Origin: Lepidurus packardi | Taxonomy: Eukaryota > Arthropoda > Branchiopoda > Notostraca > Triopsidae | NCBI GenBank assembly: GCA_023053545.1 | Contig: JAKZAN010000005.1 | Span: forward strand, 12,648,001 to 12,712,000 | Reading direction: 5' to 3' | Length of the DNA stretch: 64,000 nucleotides | In this document: one piece after another, positions 12,701 through 23,310 of the stretch | How the letters are laid out: each line of letters opens with the position of its first letter | Position numbering within the stretch: the first letter of the stretch is position 1 | Made by a program: the position numbers and the translations under genes | Notes under the pieces: generated by a model | Told to the model about the DNA's origin: nothing | The model's database searches: none | Seen by the model: the letters and a program-made list of their open reading frames with translations, nothing else

Positions 12701-13147
12701 TAATACCTTTGGGATTCTTTGAGTCAATACTTGTGTGTTCTCTTGTTTGTGGACCTTTTCTTGAGTATTCCAAGCAAAAAAAAAAAGAAAATCAGGGTTC
12801 TGAATGTCGAGAGGTTTTAATATTGCATTGGCTCGTGTAAGGTAATTTCAAGTTCTTATTTCTTCATTTAAAAACAATGTAGTGCCAAGTACGGGTTCTT
12901 ACGCTGCGTCTACCATGCCAGCCAGTACAAGTGCCAGAAGGACGCAGCATTATTCCTGATGAAAGTGGCGCAGACATTATCCGAAGTGCAAGTGCACGAA
13001 GCCACGTGTAAGAAAGTGAATTTAGACATTTGCACAGGACAATCCCGGAGTACCAGCAGCCAGATGTGGCAATCACAGCCTCTCCATTGGATCGTGGTGC
13101 TCCTTCTCGTCTTGTCAGGTCCTTTTTTCGCCTTCCAAACCTCCTGA
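9748..13147 (+). CDS. Secreted cysteine-rich protein with probable GPI anchor, five exons, 259 aa
   Basis: Coding exons: 9748-9787, 11311-11503, 12131-12273, 12459-12597 and 12883-13147. All splice sites are GT-AG and the sum is 260 codons including the stop. Exon 1 (MYNMALADLVLAA) joins exon 2 in phase to complete a hydrophobic leader ending near GSTAHV, a good signal peptide. The body is cysteine-rich with regular spacing (CNKTQLDLCLESV, MHCVDTYAQNCW, LCDDPVF, ACYRGTSKDWIYC, CCAKYGFLRC, ATCKK). This resembles the arthropod 27-kDa haemolymph glycoprotein (DUF1397-like) type of extracellular protein; that assignment is from memory of the pattern and is tentative. The C-terminus is a serine-rich linker followed by a terminal hydrophobic segment (LHWIVVLLLVLSG), typical of a GPI-anchor signal. 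NNSS and NVS are possible N-glycosylation sites. Function unknown. Confidence 0.78.
9788..11310 (+). other. Intron 1 of the secreted-protein gene
   Basis: A 1.5-kb intron between a 40-nt first coding exon and exon 2. It holds an AT-rich block at 10020-10380 with repeated ATTATTATATTA and TTAATATTAGTAT words, including a partial direct duplication around ATCAGCCATAATTGTTGTAG at 10116 and 10236. No other gene is evident. Frames on either strand lack family features. Confidence 0.5.
11498..11960 (+). repeat. Three-unit tandem repeat starting at the exon-2 splice donor
   Basis: The exon-2 end and donor (GCACGTAAGTTTAGTCTTCTT, junction 11503/11504) begin unit 1. Units 2 and 3 restart at about 11656 and 11818 with near-identical CACGTAAG / TACGTAAG. 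Each unit holds ATTTTCAAA..GGCCGCCAT..TTGT and GCGCGCCAGATTTGAAAATG, which form an imperfect inverted pair. The period is 155-162 bp. Confidence 0.8.
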
Positions 13148-13207
13148 GAGCACTTTTGCATTGCTTTTGCGTTGCTTTTGCGTTGCTTTTCCGTAAAAAG
13201 ATAAAAA

Positions 13208-13345
13208 AATAAAGCAAGGAAAAAATAGAAAAAAAAAATAGCCAAGCACTCCCCATATTACTGTCGCGTTTCCTACCTCGAATCGGACGTTTCGGTGGGG
13301 ACATTCTAAGCTGCCGCCAAACTCAATTTCTGCGGTTACAATAAA
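13208..13345 (+). terminator. Polyadenylation signals of the secreted-protein gene
   Basis: AATAAA occurs at 13208-13213, 61 nt after the stop codon, and again at 13340-13345. Either could define the 3' end. No downstream element was evaluated. Confidence 0.45.
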
Positions 13346-15281
13346 ACAAGGAATTTCTCTTTCACCCTTTCCTTTTTTATTTCTTAGTTTTTTGTATCCT
13401 CACCTTGATGGCAATTCCAATTCCGTTGGGAAAACGATCAGCCTTCCTCTTTCATAAATCCTATTTTTACTTTTTTTTATTGTGCTGCGATGAGGGTTAA
13501 GGTGGCTATCATGGCCCTGTCTTTGGAGGAAATGGAGAGTGAAATTGGGATTACTGCCAGAGTGTCGTGGCGGGACTGAGCACCGTCCATTTTAAGCCAT
13601 AAAAAGGACACACTGGTTTATTTGATAGCCCGAGTTCAGTGGAGTGCGCTATTAAAAGTGTTGGTCGGAACTGAACTGAACTGAATGTCTCTGTTAGCAC
13701 AACAATGCTTTCGAGTGTGGTCTACTGTAACCATAGTCTGTGACAGACAATCCATAGTGAAGTATATAACATGGTTCTTTAAAAAGCCTTTGGGGTCAAA
13801 CACGGTTTCATTCGTTTCATTGTTGAGAAGAGCTGTCGTAGTTGGTCATGAGGGGGGATGGACCTTCCCTCTCAATAAGCGAATTTTGATTGTTGCTTAA
13901 GAGTGTAGTCAGTGACGTGGTTTGGGAACGCATGGGTGCTATACAAAGGTTTTCATTGTTGAACTGGTCTCTCCATAAGAGAATTTGCGTTGTTTTTCTA
14001 CAAAGGTGACGTGGGAAGTTTTCTGGAACGTAAGCCGCATTCCTTTTAGACTAGCCAAACTTCCTTGACTTACGCTTATCAGCGCTCGTTTTACCTAAGC
14101 TTTGAAAGTTTACGGAAGTCGACTTGGAAAAGCTTGAGTCCCAAAACGAACGGTTCTAAGCATAAGTTTACAATGGCTCCACCCATGGGGCGGTGCTTGT
14201 CGAAAGTAAACAATCTACGAATTGTTCGTTTTGTGGAAATGGAATTCAATTCGTTTCAAATCGTTGATTGTCAATTAGAATAATTAAAAGCCAATGAAAG
14301 TATACTAAAAGTAGCGTATTCATGAAAAGCACAGTCTCTCGGCATGAGCCTAATAAACAAAGGGCATACATAAACAAGGGGGCGGGGTTAAACTTAAGTT
14401 GAGCACATGAGTACTCCTTATAGATTTGCCTAACTTGAGACCCAAACTAAAACTCTACCTTAAGTCTAAGTCGACTAGCTGAATACTATGCTGAGAAGCC
14501 CGAAGTTTACCCATCTCGAACGCTTAGAAGCGCAAATCTTGGCAGACTTCCAAGTCGACTTTCGTCAAAGTTCGACTTCGACGAACGACTTTCACTGTTG
14601 CTGAAAGACATCGTTTCGTCACCGCGGCACACCCAATTTCATGGTTGTTCATTGGATTAAACTAACCTAGGTAACCTTTTGTCGTCGTTTTGTTACGCCC
14701 AATGGTTTCATTGTTGCGCTCCACACGGTATGTCCTATTTCATTGGTACCGGCCCAAGTTACGCAACATGCTTCAACGGACGTTGCCGGCCATTTTTCTC
14801 TAGAATTTCAATTGCTGTGCCAGGGTCTTCTCACTTCATCAGGGTCTTCTCACTTCTTCATTGGTCATCACACTTTCAGACGAATCGCGAAAAGAAAAAA
14901 AAGACGTTGGCTTTATAAAAAACGAAGTCATTTTAATACACTAGACAATTTTAAAGGTATACAATCCCTATAAGGAGTTCTGACAACAATCACTCCCAAA
15001 AGTTCCAGAACTTTTGAAGACGGTGAATGGGTGTATACATAAACAAACTTAAAAGGAAAAAAAAAATGTTGCGATGGGGATGAGATGTAGAGTCGTTAAC
15101 AGAAATGTTTTGGCACCAAGCGTCGTCACCGCGTGGTTTCTTTTATATTTCTTTTTTTTTGCCCTGTGTGCTTGTGTTCACACCGGAAATGAGATGTGAT
15201 ACCTAAAGTATGACTGGAGATGATTGCTACCCTATTTATATCATCCGTCAAGTCCCCTTTTTTGCAGCCCTCCAGCTTTTT
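13346..15281. other. Intergenic region between convergent genes
   Basis: The secreted-protein gene (plus) and the lipase gene (minus) face each other across this stretch. I see no coding exon with family signals. A short tandem duplication of GGGTCTTCTCACTTC lies at about 14822-14855. The rest is unremarkable unique-looking sequence. Confidence 0.45.
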
Positions 15282-18200
15282 TTATCCTAACCATGAAAAG
15301 GTGCTCGATAAACTTCGCCAAGGAAGTTTGCCGCCACTCCGTCGTCGGAGTCCATTGCCTTTCGTCATAAATTCCGTGGAAGAAACGGCCGCGACCCCAT
15401 CCAAATTCTCTGGCGGCACTTCCGAGACTAGGTCCCCTTCAGGCGCCACGTCTTGGAGTCGACAGTTGCTGTCAGTCCGCAGCCACTGTCCAACCGCGGA
15501 TTCCAGAGCCGCGTCAAACCCGCACAGCGTTTGCCTGGAATTCAAAATTTTGTCCGTTAGAAAGCACACGTGTTACTAACCGTTAACGTCGAGTTTTATG
15601 TTAAGAGAGGGATCCATAAATTGTCAAGGGGAGGTTAAGGAGATGAACTGGGTTTTGAAGTCGATTTTAACTCACGCGAGTCCAGTTTCCAAACTATTAA
15701 TTTGGACATGGTTGACGTAGAGCAACGGAGAACCTAACCAGCGCCATGTCCAGGGATTGAAGAAACTACTGGCGTAATGCCATTCCAGAAATAAACTCTC
15801 GATTTGGCCCAACCAAGGCGCGGCTAGGATGAAAGAGTAACTTTTCCCTGGCTCGAGCATTCTTGCTCTGAAATGAGGTAAACGTTCGAAGAATTTCACA
15901 AAAATTAAAAACTAATTTTGTCTTTTAAAAGAAAATACGTTAAGCAATTAAGGCTCCCGAATACCTACTTAGCTCGGTATAGGTTAGCATGGGGAATTCG
16001 CATGTTGCAGAACAACTCTCTAAAACGAGCACATTTCATAAAATATTCTTTGACAGTAAGCTTGGGCATGCTAACAGCTAGTGAACAGTCAATCCACCTT
16101 TTTTTGGCAAGGAATAGTAAACTAGTGACGTGGAAATGAAGTTAGCAGTACGTTTCGTAGAAACAATAACAAACATCAGCGCCATCTGTGACTGTTCCGC
16201 ATCCCTAAGCTAAGGTATACGGGAACCTTAAAGAGCTAATATTCTTGTTCATGAATACACTGGTATTACTGTACTTGGTGAACAATCAATCCACCTTTTT
16301 TGGCAAGGAATAGTAAATTAGTGACGTGCAAATGAAGTTAGCAGTACGTTTCGTAGAAACAATAACAAACATCAGCGCCATCTGTGACCGTTCCGCAACC
16401 CTAAGCTAAGGTATACGGGAGCCTAAAAGAGCTAATATTCTTGTTCATGAATACACTGGTATTACTGTACTTGGTGAACAATCAATCCACCTTTTTTTTA
16501 CAGTGAATAGTAAATTAGTAACGTGCAAATGAAGTTAGCAGTACGTTTCGTAGAAACAATAACAAACATCAGCGCCATCTGTGACTGTTCCGCATCCCTA
16601 AGCTAAGGTATACGGGAGCCTTAAAGAGCTAATATTCTTGTTCATGAGTACACTGGTATTACTGTACTTGGTGAACAATCAATCCACCTTTTTTTTAACA
16701 ATGAATAGTAAATTAGTGACGTGCAAATGAAGTTAGCCGTACGTTTTGTAGAAACAATAACAAACATCAGCGCCATCTGTGACTGTTCCGCAACCCTAAC
16801 TAAGGTATACGGGAGCCTTAAAGAGCTAATATTCTTGTTCATGAATACACTGGTATTACTGTACTTGATACTGGTAATAACTGCACTTGATACTGGTAAT
16901 AACTGCACTTGATACTGGTAATAACTACACTTGATATTGGTCAAGTTCACTGGTACTTACTCGGAATTAAGGAATGTGAGATCAGTGGTATCGTTTTCTG
17001 TTTTGATTTGAATAGCCAGTTTCCCTCGGTTACTGCCATGCTTGGTACTGGCCGGAGTGTCGGATAGCACTGCAGCAACTTGGTAATGGTATCCTGTGCA
17101 AAATTAAAGAAAAGAATCTGAATTATAAAAGAAAAAAATATTATAAAAGAAAAGTTCTGAATTATATAACTCTCGTTGAAAGTTACGAGGGAAAGGAAGG
17201 AATGTGGTTTATTGAAAAGAAGACGCTGGTTCCTTTGGAGGAAACCAATACTCACGACAATAAGGTGACTCGGATCCGGTAATTAAATACGCTTGGATGG
17301 GTGAGGCTTCCGAGTCTGGTAATTGAAGACGCCATGACTCCTCTGCTTTGTAGCCCATGGTGAAGCACTTTGTCCCATTGCCCACACACTGTCCACATTG
17401 TCCCATCCTATTTCCAAAAAGTTGTTCAGCAAAGCTTTGGGTGGAACGAGCAGGAAAAATGAGTTATAGAATTGGAAAAAAAAATTACAGGAAATCTTCC
17501 CAAGAGGAGCATTGTACTGCCAAGAACGGACATTGGGAATTGAAAGTCTCGGCGAAGATTTCATAAGCTCGCAGATGATTGCAACCGAGAAACCTTCGGA
17601 TGCCTATGTTCAGAATGAGAGGAAATGAAACCTTTTATGGTTATTTTATTTTTTATTTTTTGGGGGAGTTATTTAATACCGTAAACGAGGCTTCCGTCTT
17701 CTTTTTCAATAGATTCGCGGACATTGACTCCACAACCAGGCTGTCGGACACCCCCATTCGGGTAAAAGTCCACGTGACCGGATGGCTGCATTAACCCGAG
17801 ACCTTTTGGGAAGAGAAGATGAAAAGTAAGTAATGTTTGGCAAAATTATGAGGAGTTTATCTGACCTCCTGATAAAATTGGACCCGCGTCCGTATGGATT
17901 ACGTCAACGAATAACGCGTCAGTGGGATCAAGACGAATTAGAGGCTCGGTGTTCTCAAAGTAAGGCTCTGCAGGATCCAAACCTAGAATGGAGATTGAGA
18001 GTAAAGTTAATTTAGTGATCATTCGTCAATTCCTAGGAACTTAAGAGATTAACTGACACAATAACAAAAAAATACTACGACAGATACAAAAGTGTCTAAA
18101 GCATCAATTTTACTATTAATTAATTGATATCAATGTCAATTTTAATATTAATCGTGAGATTACACAAATATCAATAGCAATTTATGTTTTTCTTACCAAT

Positions 18201-19911
18201 TTCATAATTTTACTATTAATTAATTGATATCAATGTCAATTTTAATATAAACCGTGAGATTACACAAATATCAATAGCAATTTATGTTTTTCTTACCAAT
18301 TTCGTAATTTTACTATTAATTAATTGATATCAATGTCAATTTTAATATTAACCGTGAGATTACACAAATATCAGTAGCAATTTATGTTTTTCTTATCAAT
18401 TTCATACTAGAAACTTGATTATTTTTTATATACTAATATAGTAATATGGTAGTTTATAATATTATGCGAGTTGGTATTTCTAGTTAGTGTCAGAAATGGA
18501 ATCTGTGGAATCCGTAACGTGCAATTTACCTGTAATGCGTCCTAAATAAAGCCCAAACTCCTGTAACCGAGTACCAGTATACCCCGCTAGATGGGAGCCT
18601 AAACTGTGTCCCACAATGTGGCAATCTTCTGTCCTCATTTTGGTTTCTTTCTAATTTCCCGTAGAAAAAATGAAAGAATAAATAACAAATCATTTAGCAA
18701 AAAAATTTGTCTAAGAAAGGTAATTATTTCGAATATTTTAAGGGCAGTTTACGTGTAAGAACATGATGAAATGGGCGACAATGACCCCAATTAGTCTAAT
18801 ATTGGCGACGGCTTGAGTGTAGGGCGGTCCAGATCCTCCTGCCCAGTCAATCACAATAACATTCAGGTCTGCGAATCGCAAAGCCTCTTGAACCGTATCC
18901 TGAGGGTTCAAAGTTTCCACATTTGGAGGAACCGAAAAGAAAGTGATCGTGAAAGAAAGAAACAAAAAGAGAAAAGCCACGTAAGATTGATGCTCCAGAT
19001 ACTTTTACCAGAGAAAGCAATTAAAAAGGAGCGAAAGAAAGTGAAACCTTGATCCATCTCTTATGGCCGTTTTCCAAGTAACCATGGGTGAGGAACAACA
19101 CCTTAGATTGGGCTTGGAAGGGACTTTTGCGTAGGGCCAACATATCCCCAATGCGTAACGCCTAGAAACCAAAACGGTTCCAACGGTTTCATTAAACGAT
19201 CAAAGGAAAGGGCATTAAAAACATAACGACTCCAAATTTCAAAGAGAGGTAGAATATGTGTTACAATGTACTGGCTTGGATTCTGGCGCGTATACAGGTA
19301 AAACCGGGGCGTGGTGATTTCCGGCGACTCCGGAAATAGATTGATGGGTCGTGCAGAGGAAATCCATGGCCTCGCAATACTGAAGCACCCATACAAAAGA
19401 CCATAACAACGCACAAACACTATATAAACAGGAACACTATTGTTACTCAATTCTTAAGAGAAAATCTTATTTCTATTTCTTATTTCTATTTTTTAATCTA
19501 TTTATTTCTATTTTTAATCTATTTGTTTCTATTTTTAATCTATTTGTTAATACTTGTTTTTATGTAAATTTTTAAATCTTACAGTCGGGATCATCGCGTA
19601 CGCTGCGTTGACTCCGTTCATGTCCTTGTAGCTGGAAAGAAAATGAAATTTAAATTTAAATGAATTAAGAGCTTGTCAAAATTAAAAGGCATTGAATGGG
19701 AATCCAACTAGTTGGTTTTGGAGTTGTAGTTAAATCATCATAAGAGTCTTACCGAGGTCTTTGAACTAGTCTGGTTGAAGTGCCTGGCTAGGGTGTCAGC
19801 AGGTTCCAGCAACAAAATTGCAAATATGCAAACGAGGACGCCCAAGTTGTTATAACGGTTATGTCGGATGGGAAACGGGTTCAGTAACGGGAGATTTATG
19901 TTGACAGGCAT
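15282..19911 (-). CDS. Pancreatic-type lipase, thirteen coding exons, 609 aa
   Basis: Exons, 5' to 3': 19911-19753, 19631-19583, 19419-19265, 19161-19048, 18899-18753, 18650-18530, 17982-17866, 17802-17680, 17603-17489, 17407-17256, 17093-16961, 15867-15676 and 15534-15282. All are GT-AG and sum to 610 codons including the stop. The N-terminus has a hydrophobic segment ([12 protein letters not shown]), a signal peptide or anchor. [10 protein letters not shown] and the segment ending [12 protein letters not shown] match the lipase entry region. [11 protein letters not shown] precedes the nucleophile motif GHSLG (Ser224). LDPAEPYF supplies Asp251 and CNHLRAYE supplies His338. The Ser-to-Asp and Asp-to-His gaps (27 and 87) are close to those of pancreatic lipase (24 and 87). 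From YHYQV (residue 419) on, the sequence looks like a C-terminal PLAT-like beta domain. Likely a secreted or membrane-tethered lipase or phospholipase; the substrate is not determined. The start is the first in-frame ATG after an upstream stop; a non-coding 5' exon is possible. Confidence 0.9.
16089..16867. repeat. Tandem repeat of about 197 bp, four units, in a lipase intron
   Basis: AATCCACCTTT recurs at 16091, 16288, 16484 and 16681, a period of 196-197 bp. Each unit contains AACATCAGCGCCATCTGTGA and a segment TAAGGTATACGGGAGCC. Units are about 90-95% alike by eye. They lie in the intron between exons 17093-16961 and 15867-15676. Confidence 0.88.
16868..16940. repeat. 22-bp tandem repeat at the edge of the 197-bp array
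   Basis: ATACTGGTAATAACTGCACT plus TG is repeated at 16868, 16890 and 16912 (the last with one base change), followed by a partial unit ATATTGG. It ends 20 bp before the donor of the neighbouring lipase exon. Confidence 0.85.
18108..18410. repeat. Three-unit satellite with an exact 100-bp period in a lipase intron
   Basis: TTTTACTATTAATTAATTGA starts at 18108, 18208 and 18308. The units continue through GATATCAATGTCAATTTTAAT and CACAAATATCA with only a few substitutions. It fills most of the intron at 17983-18529. Confidence 0.9.
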
Positions 19912-20895
19912 GGCCGTGATCGTGAAAGCCAACGCGTGAGCATAGCCCCTCTAGTTACCGCAAACCTGGGGAAAGTTACGAGACAAGGGAGTAAGAATTT
20001 AAATTACGACCATAGATTGTAAACAGGTAATGTGGAGAAAACTAGCTGGACTGGCCTTGCAGGCGAAAGGGAAAGTTGTTTATTGACCAATGAATGCCAG
20101 GCTTTCAACGCACGATGAGGCAACACACCCTGTAAGGGTGCTGTCAGCTTGCTTTCTCTTGCGTAATTTACGCGCCAATTTCGAGCCGACCACGTGTCAC
20201 CGCATGGCTTGGGCGCCATGGTTCCCCATATCAGGAAGGCCAAACAGATAACGCAGTGAAACTGGTATGGCTGGGTTTTGTAACCTTTCTGATTGTAAAG
20301 TCTTGATGTAAAGATCGTAAAGGTTCTATTTCAATGGGGATTCTGGGGCGGTTTGAGTAAGTTCTAGCAATAGTTTGAGGTTAGGTAGCGGAGCCGTTTC
20401 CTGTTGTGAAGAAGAGCGATGTCTTTGGTTAGTTATTCAGGGGAGAAAATGGCAGTGGTTTGTGGGGGTATAAAACGACTGACGACTCAGCTTTCTATAC
20501 CGTAACATGTTATGTGGTAGAAAGTGAAGCCTGAAAAATGGTGTATGGGTTAGGATCAATTAAAGCTCGTTGAAGTACAAGCTGCTTGGGAGAGAGCCAG
20601 CGAGATGGAACGATACAAATCCTGTTTAACATCATGGTTTTTTGTTTAGGAAGGCAAAAGTAGTCAAGTCGAAGGTTAGTTTGGCTTACGGACAAGGAGG
20701 ATTGGGAATGTGTTATGTCAAAGTGGCTTTCTCCGGTTTCTCCTTGGGCTTTTTTAACGTTTGGGGGGTTTCCGAGCCGCGTTAACCTTGACCGATCGGA
20801 AGAATAAAACCGGAAATTCTGCCCCAAAATTAATTACCTGTCTAGTCGGCTTTGAATATTATGTGAATATCCAAGTAAGCTGAATCGTCTGGTGT

Positions 20896-21197
20896 CTGGA
20901 TATTCAAAAAGTCCGGATCTTTAGGGGTGGAAGATTCTTGATCTTCGAGTTAAGGTTCTAGTTAAGGATCTTCCACACAGACTAACTGGTTTTCACAGAT
21001 CACTTTCTTAAGAACTAATTGTTTACAAGAATTGGATTTGAAATGTCTGGATATTCAAAAAGTCCGGATCTTTAGGGGTGGAAGATTCTTGATCTTCGAG
21101 TTAAGGTTCTAGTTAAGGATCTTCCACACAGACTAACTGGTTTTCACAGATTATGTTCTTAAGAACTAATTGTTTACAAGAATTGGATTTGAAATAT
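20896..21197. repeat. 151-bp tandem duplication
   Basis: The block starting CTGGATATTCAAAAAGTCCG at 20896 starts again at 21047. The two copies are nearly identical over 151 bp. Each copy holds an internal inverted pair, GTGGAAGAT and ATCTTCCAC, so it can fold into a hairpin. Confidence 0.85.
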
Positions 21198-21574
21198 CGG
21201 CGCAGAGCTGCGGAGGATCTGGTAGGGATCACTGTTATGATGTGCGGATTGCGTGTAACTGAAGTGGCATGAGAGAGCAAACAGGACCCTAGGCAAAGAG
21301 CCAAATGTAAACTTCCCGAAACCTACGGCTCTGCCTTGGAAGAGAGGCCGCTCCTGGATGCCATTTACATGAGAGCCAAGAGACAAAAACCGCTCGGCAA
21401 AAAAGGTCGAGTTTTTTAGAAAAAAGGTAGAGACTGTGACTTTCCTTGTCTTCCTGCATAAAACATCTGCGTTTCTTATATTGGAGGGTTTCGTGGTTAG
21501 GAAGAAATTGATTTTAATGATCTCTTCCTTTGGTTTTCTCTTCCGGTATGTATTGAATCGGCTTCGGTTGTTTA

Positions 21575-21990
21575 TTATTTATATGACATGTATTCTCATT
21601 ATTTTATTATTACTATTATTACTATTACTATTATTAGCAGTAGCCTGTTGCGAAGTTTATTATTAAAAGTATTATTTTATTAGTATTTATTAGTATTATT
21701 AATAATTATTTATTGGTTTAGATTTATTTATTATTTTATTTTTTTGATTTATTTTAGATTTATTAGATTTGTTTATGTTATTTATGGACGCATAGCAACA
21801 AAATGTTTGGTAAATGTTTTCTTCGATTTTTTATTATTTATATTACATGTATTCTCAGTATTTTTATTATTACTATTATTACTACGACTATTAGTAGTAG
21901 TAGCCTGTTGCGAAGTTTATTATTAAAAGTATTATTTTATTAGTATTTATTAGTATTATTAGATTTGTTTATGTTTTATTTCTGGGCGCA
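21575..21990. repeat. Direct duplication of an AT-rich block rich in ATTATT triplets
   Basis: ACATGTATTCTCA, a run of TATTACTATT triplets, then GTAGCCTGTTGCGAAGTTTA and TATTAGTATTTATTAG occurs at about 21586-21705 and again at 21845-21965, 259 bp apart. Confidence 0.75.
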
Positions 21991-22154
21991 TAGCAACAAA
22001 ATTCTTGGTAAATCCCGGTTTCATCGGAATGATTTATGATCCTTCTGGTTTAGTTTCCTGACCCTCGAGTCCTACTTTTAGTGCTATGGTTCATGTTTTT
22101 TACGGTCTAACAGATGGATTTGACCTTTGTTGTTAATTTTAGTTTCTTTTAGAC

Positions 22155-22600
22155 ACCTAGATGGCGTTGTACGCTACAACTGGGGAATACCCGCTGCAGG
22201 AACTAGGCCGTGGAAGTGCCTCTTGTTGTCAAGTTTTGTTATGGTGGTAAAGAAGCTGTGCAAGGAGTAAAACAACAAGGTAAGCGATGTTTTGCCTTAC
22301 AAAGACTCTGTTATTCTTTTCCCTGAAACTGTAGTCTCTGGCCTGTTTTTAGAAGTCAAATGAGGCACATTGTTGTTGTGCTTGATTGGGATTCAGGAGA
22401 AACTACTCGTTCTGAATAACAAATTAGGACTCCCAAGTTCAAATTTGCGTTGGAATTACTCCACACAAAGTTCATATATTCCCTCCCACTTCACCTGCAA
22501 CGCGACTTGCAAATTTGAACACACAGGATCCTTCTAGATCAAGTTACTTCTTTGGCAGTTATCCGTATTTCTTACCCTAGTGTAGTAAACTTTAATGTTT
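22155..22600 (+). repeat. Spacer element S, copy 3' of channel gene A
   Basis: This element occurs 3' of six array genes. It begins CCTAGATGGCGTTGTACG, contains TTGTTGTCAAGTTTT and AAAACAACAAG followed by GTAAGC (junction 22279/22280), and continues through ACTTGCAAATTTGAACACAC to about 22600. The strong splice donor lies on the plus strand, opposite to the channel genes. No coding frame is conserved. Confidence 0.7.
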
Positions 22601-23310
22601 CAGAATTTGTTTTACCCTAGCAGTAAATATACTTGTATTAAAATATTAATTCATGGTATGTCAGTGTTTTTTTTTAATTAGCTCTTTAATTTGTGGAGCT
22701 GTAGATTTGGTATTAGTAATAGTATTATTAGGTGGGTTGTATTGAATCCTTGAGAGTAAGTTGTGTTTAGTTTAACTTAGAGAATCTAGTATGGGACTCT
22801 AGAAGTCTTCAGCGTCTTTAGCGTTTTTAGCACGCGAATGGCATCGAAGTGAGCTTTGTAAGCAGGAAAGTTCCAGACGTCAAGTTCAAAAGTAGTTTGT
22901 AAGGACGCTTTTGGCAGAAACTCTTAAAACTTGGGATTTTTTTGCCATGTGTGCAAATTGTTGACTTGTGAGGTCAATTCATTCAGGTAAAAGTGTGCCA
23001 TTTCCTCATGGAGTGCGCTTTAGGACTTTTTTAAATTAGCCATGGCTTATTTTTTGGTAATTGATTCTTTATATCACACTTCTATGATGCCAATAAGAAA
23101 GTATGTTGTGCTAGAACCATGTGTGTTTCTTTTGGAAGCTTATTTTAGAGATCGAGTTGATTGAGGAAAGTTAAAAGTCCCGAGTGTGGATTACTTAACG
23201 TGTATTAACTCGTAATTCTCGTTAGGTCCATGGGCGTGCGTACCAATGATGGAACTTAGGGGCTAGTGCAAAGAATGAGAAGCTGTGAAGCTGTGTTTGA
23301 GAAGGAGAAG
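22601..23310. other. 3' flank of channel gene A
   Basis: Follows the S element and leads to the stop codon of gene A (plus-strand coordinates rising). It resembles the flank at 26700-27524, including TCCCGAGTGTGGATTACTTA and AACTCGTAATTCTCGTTAGG just beyond the stop. This is probably the 3' UTR and terminator of the gene, but no clear AATAAA was fixed. Confidence 0.5.

Larger units (their letters stand above)
19912..22154. other. Upstream region of the lipase gene and spacer before the channel array
   Basis: No supported gene. Minus-strand frames near 20004-20243 lack recognisable features. It contains the 151-bp duplication at 20896-21197 and the AT-rich duplicated block at 21575-21990. Confidence 0.45.

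Noticed and set aside
16947-17255. Minus-strand frame DTITKLLQ... over the lipase exon 17093-16961
   Set aside because: The splice phases of the adjoining exons select the other frame ([11 protein letters not shown]), which fits the lipase family.
20004-20243. 79-codon minus frame upstream of the lipase
   Set aside because: No signal peptide, motif or splice link to the lipase start could be shown.
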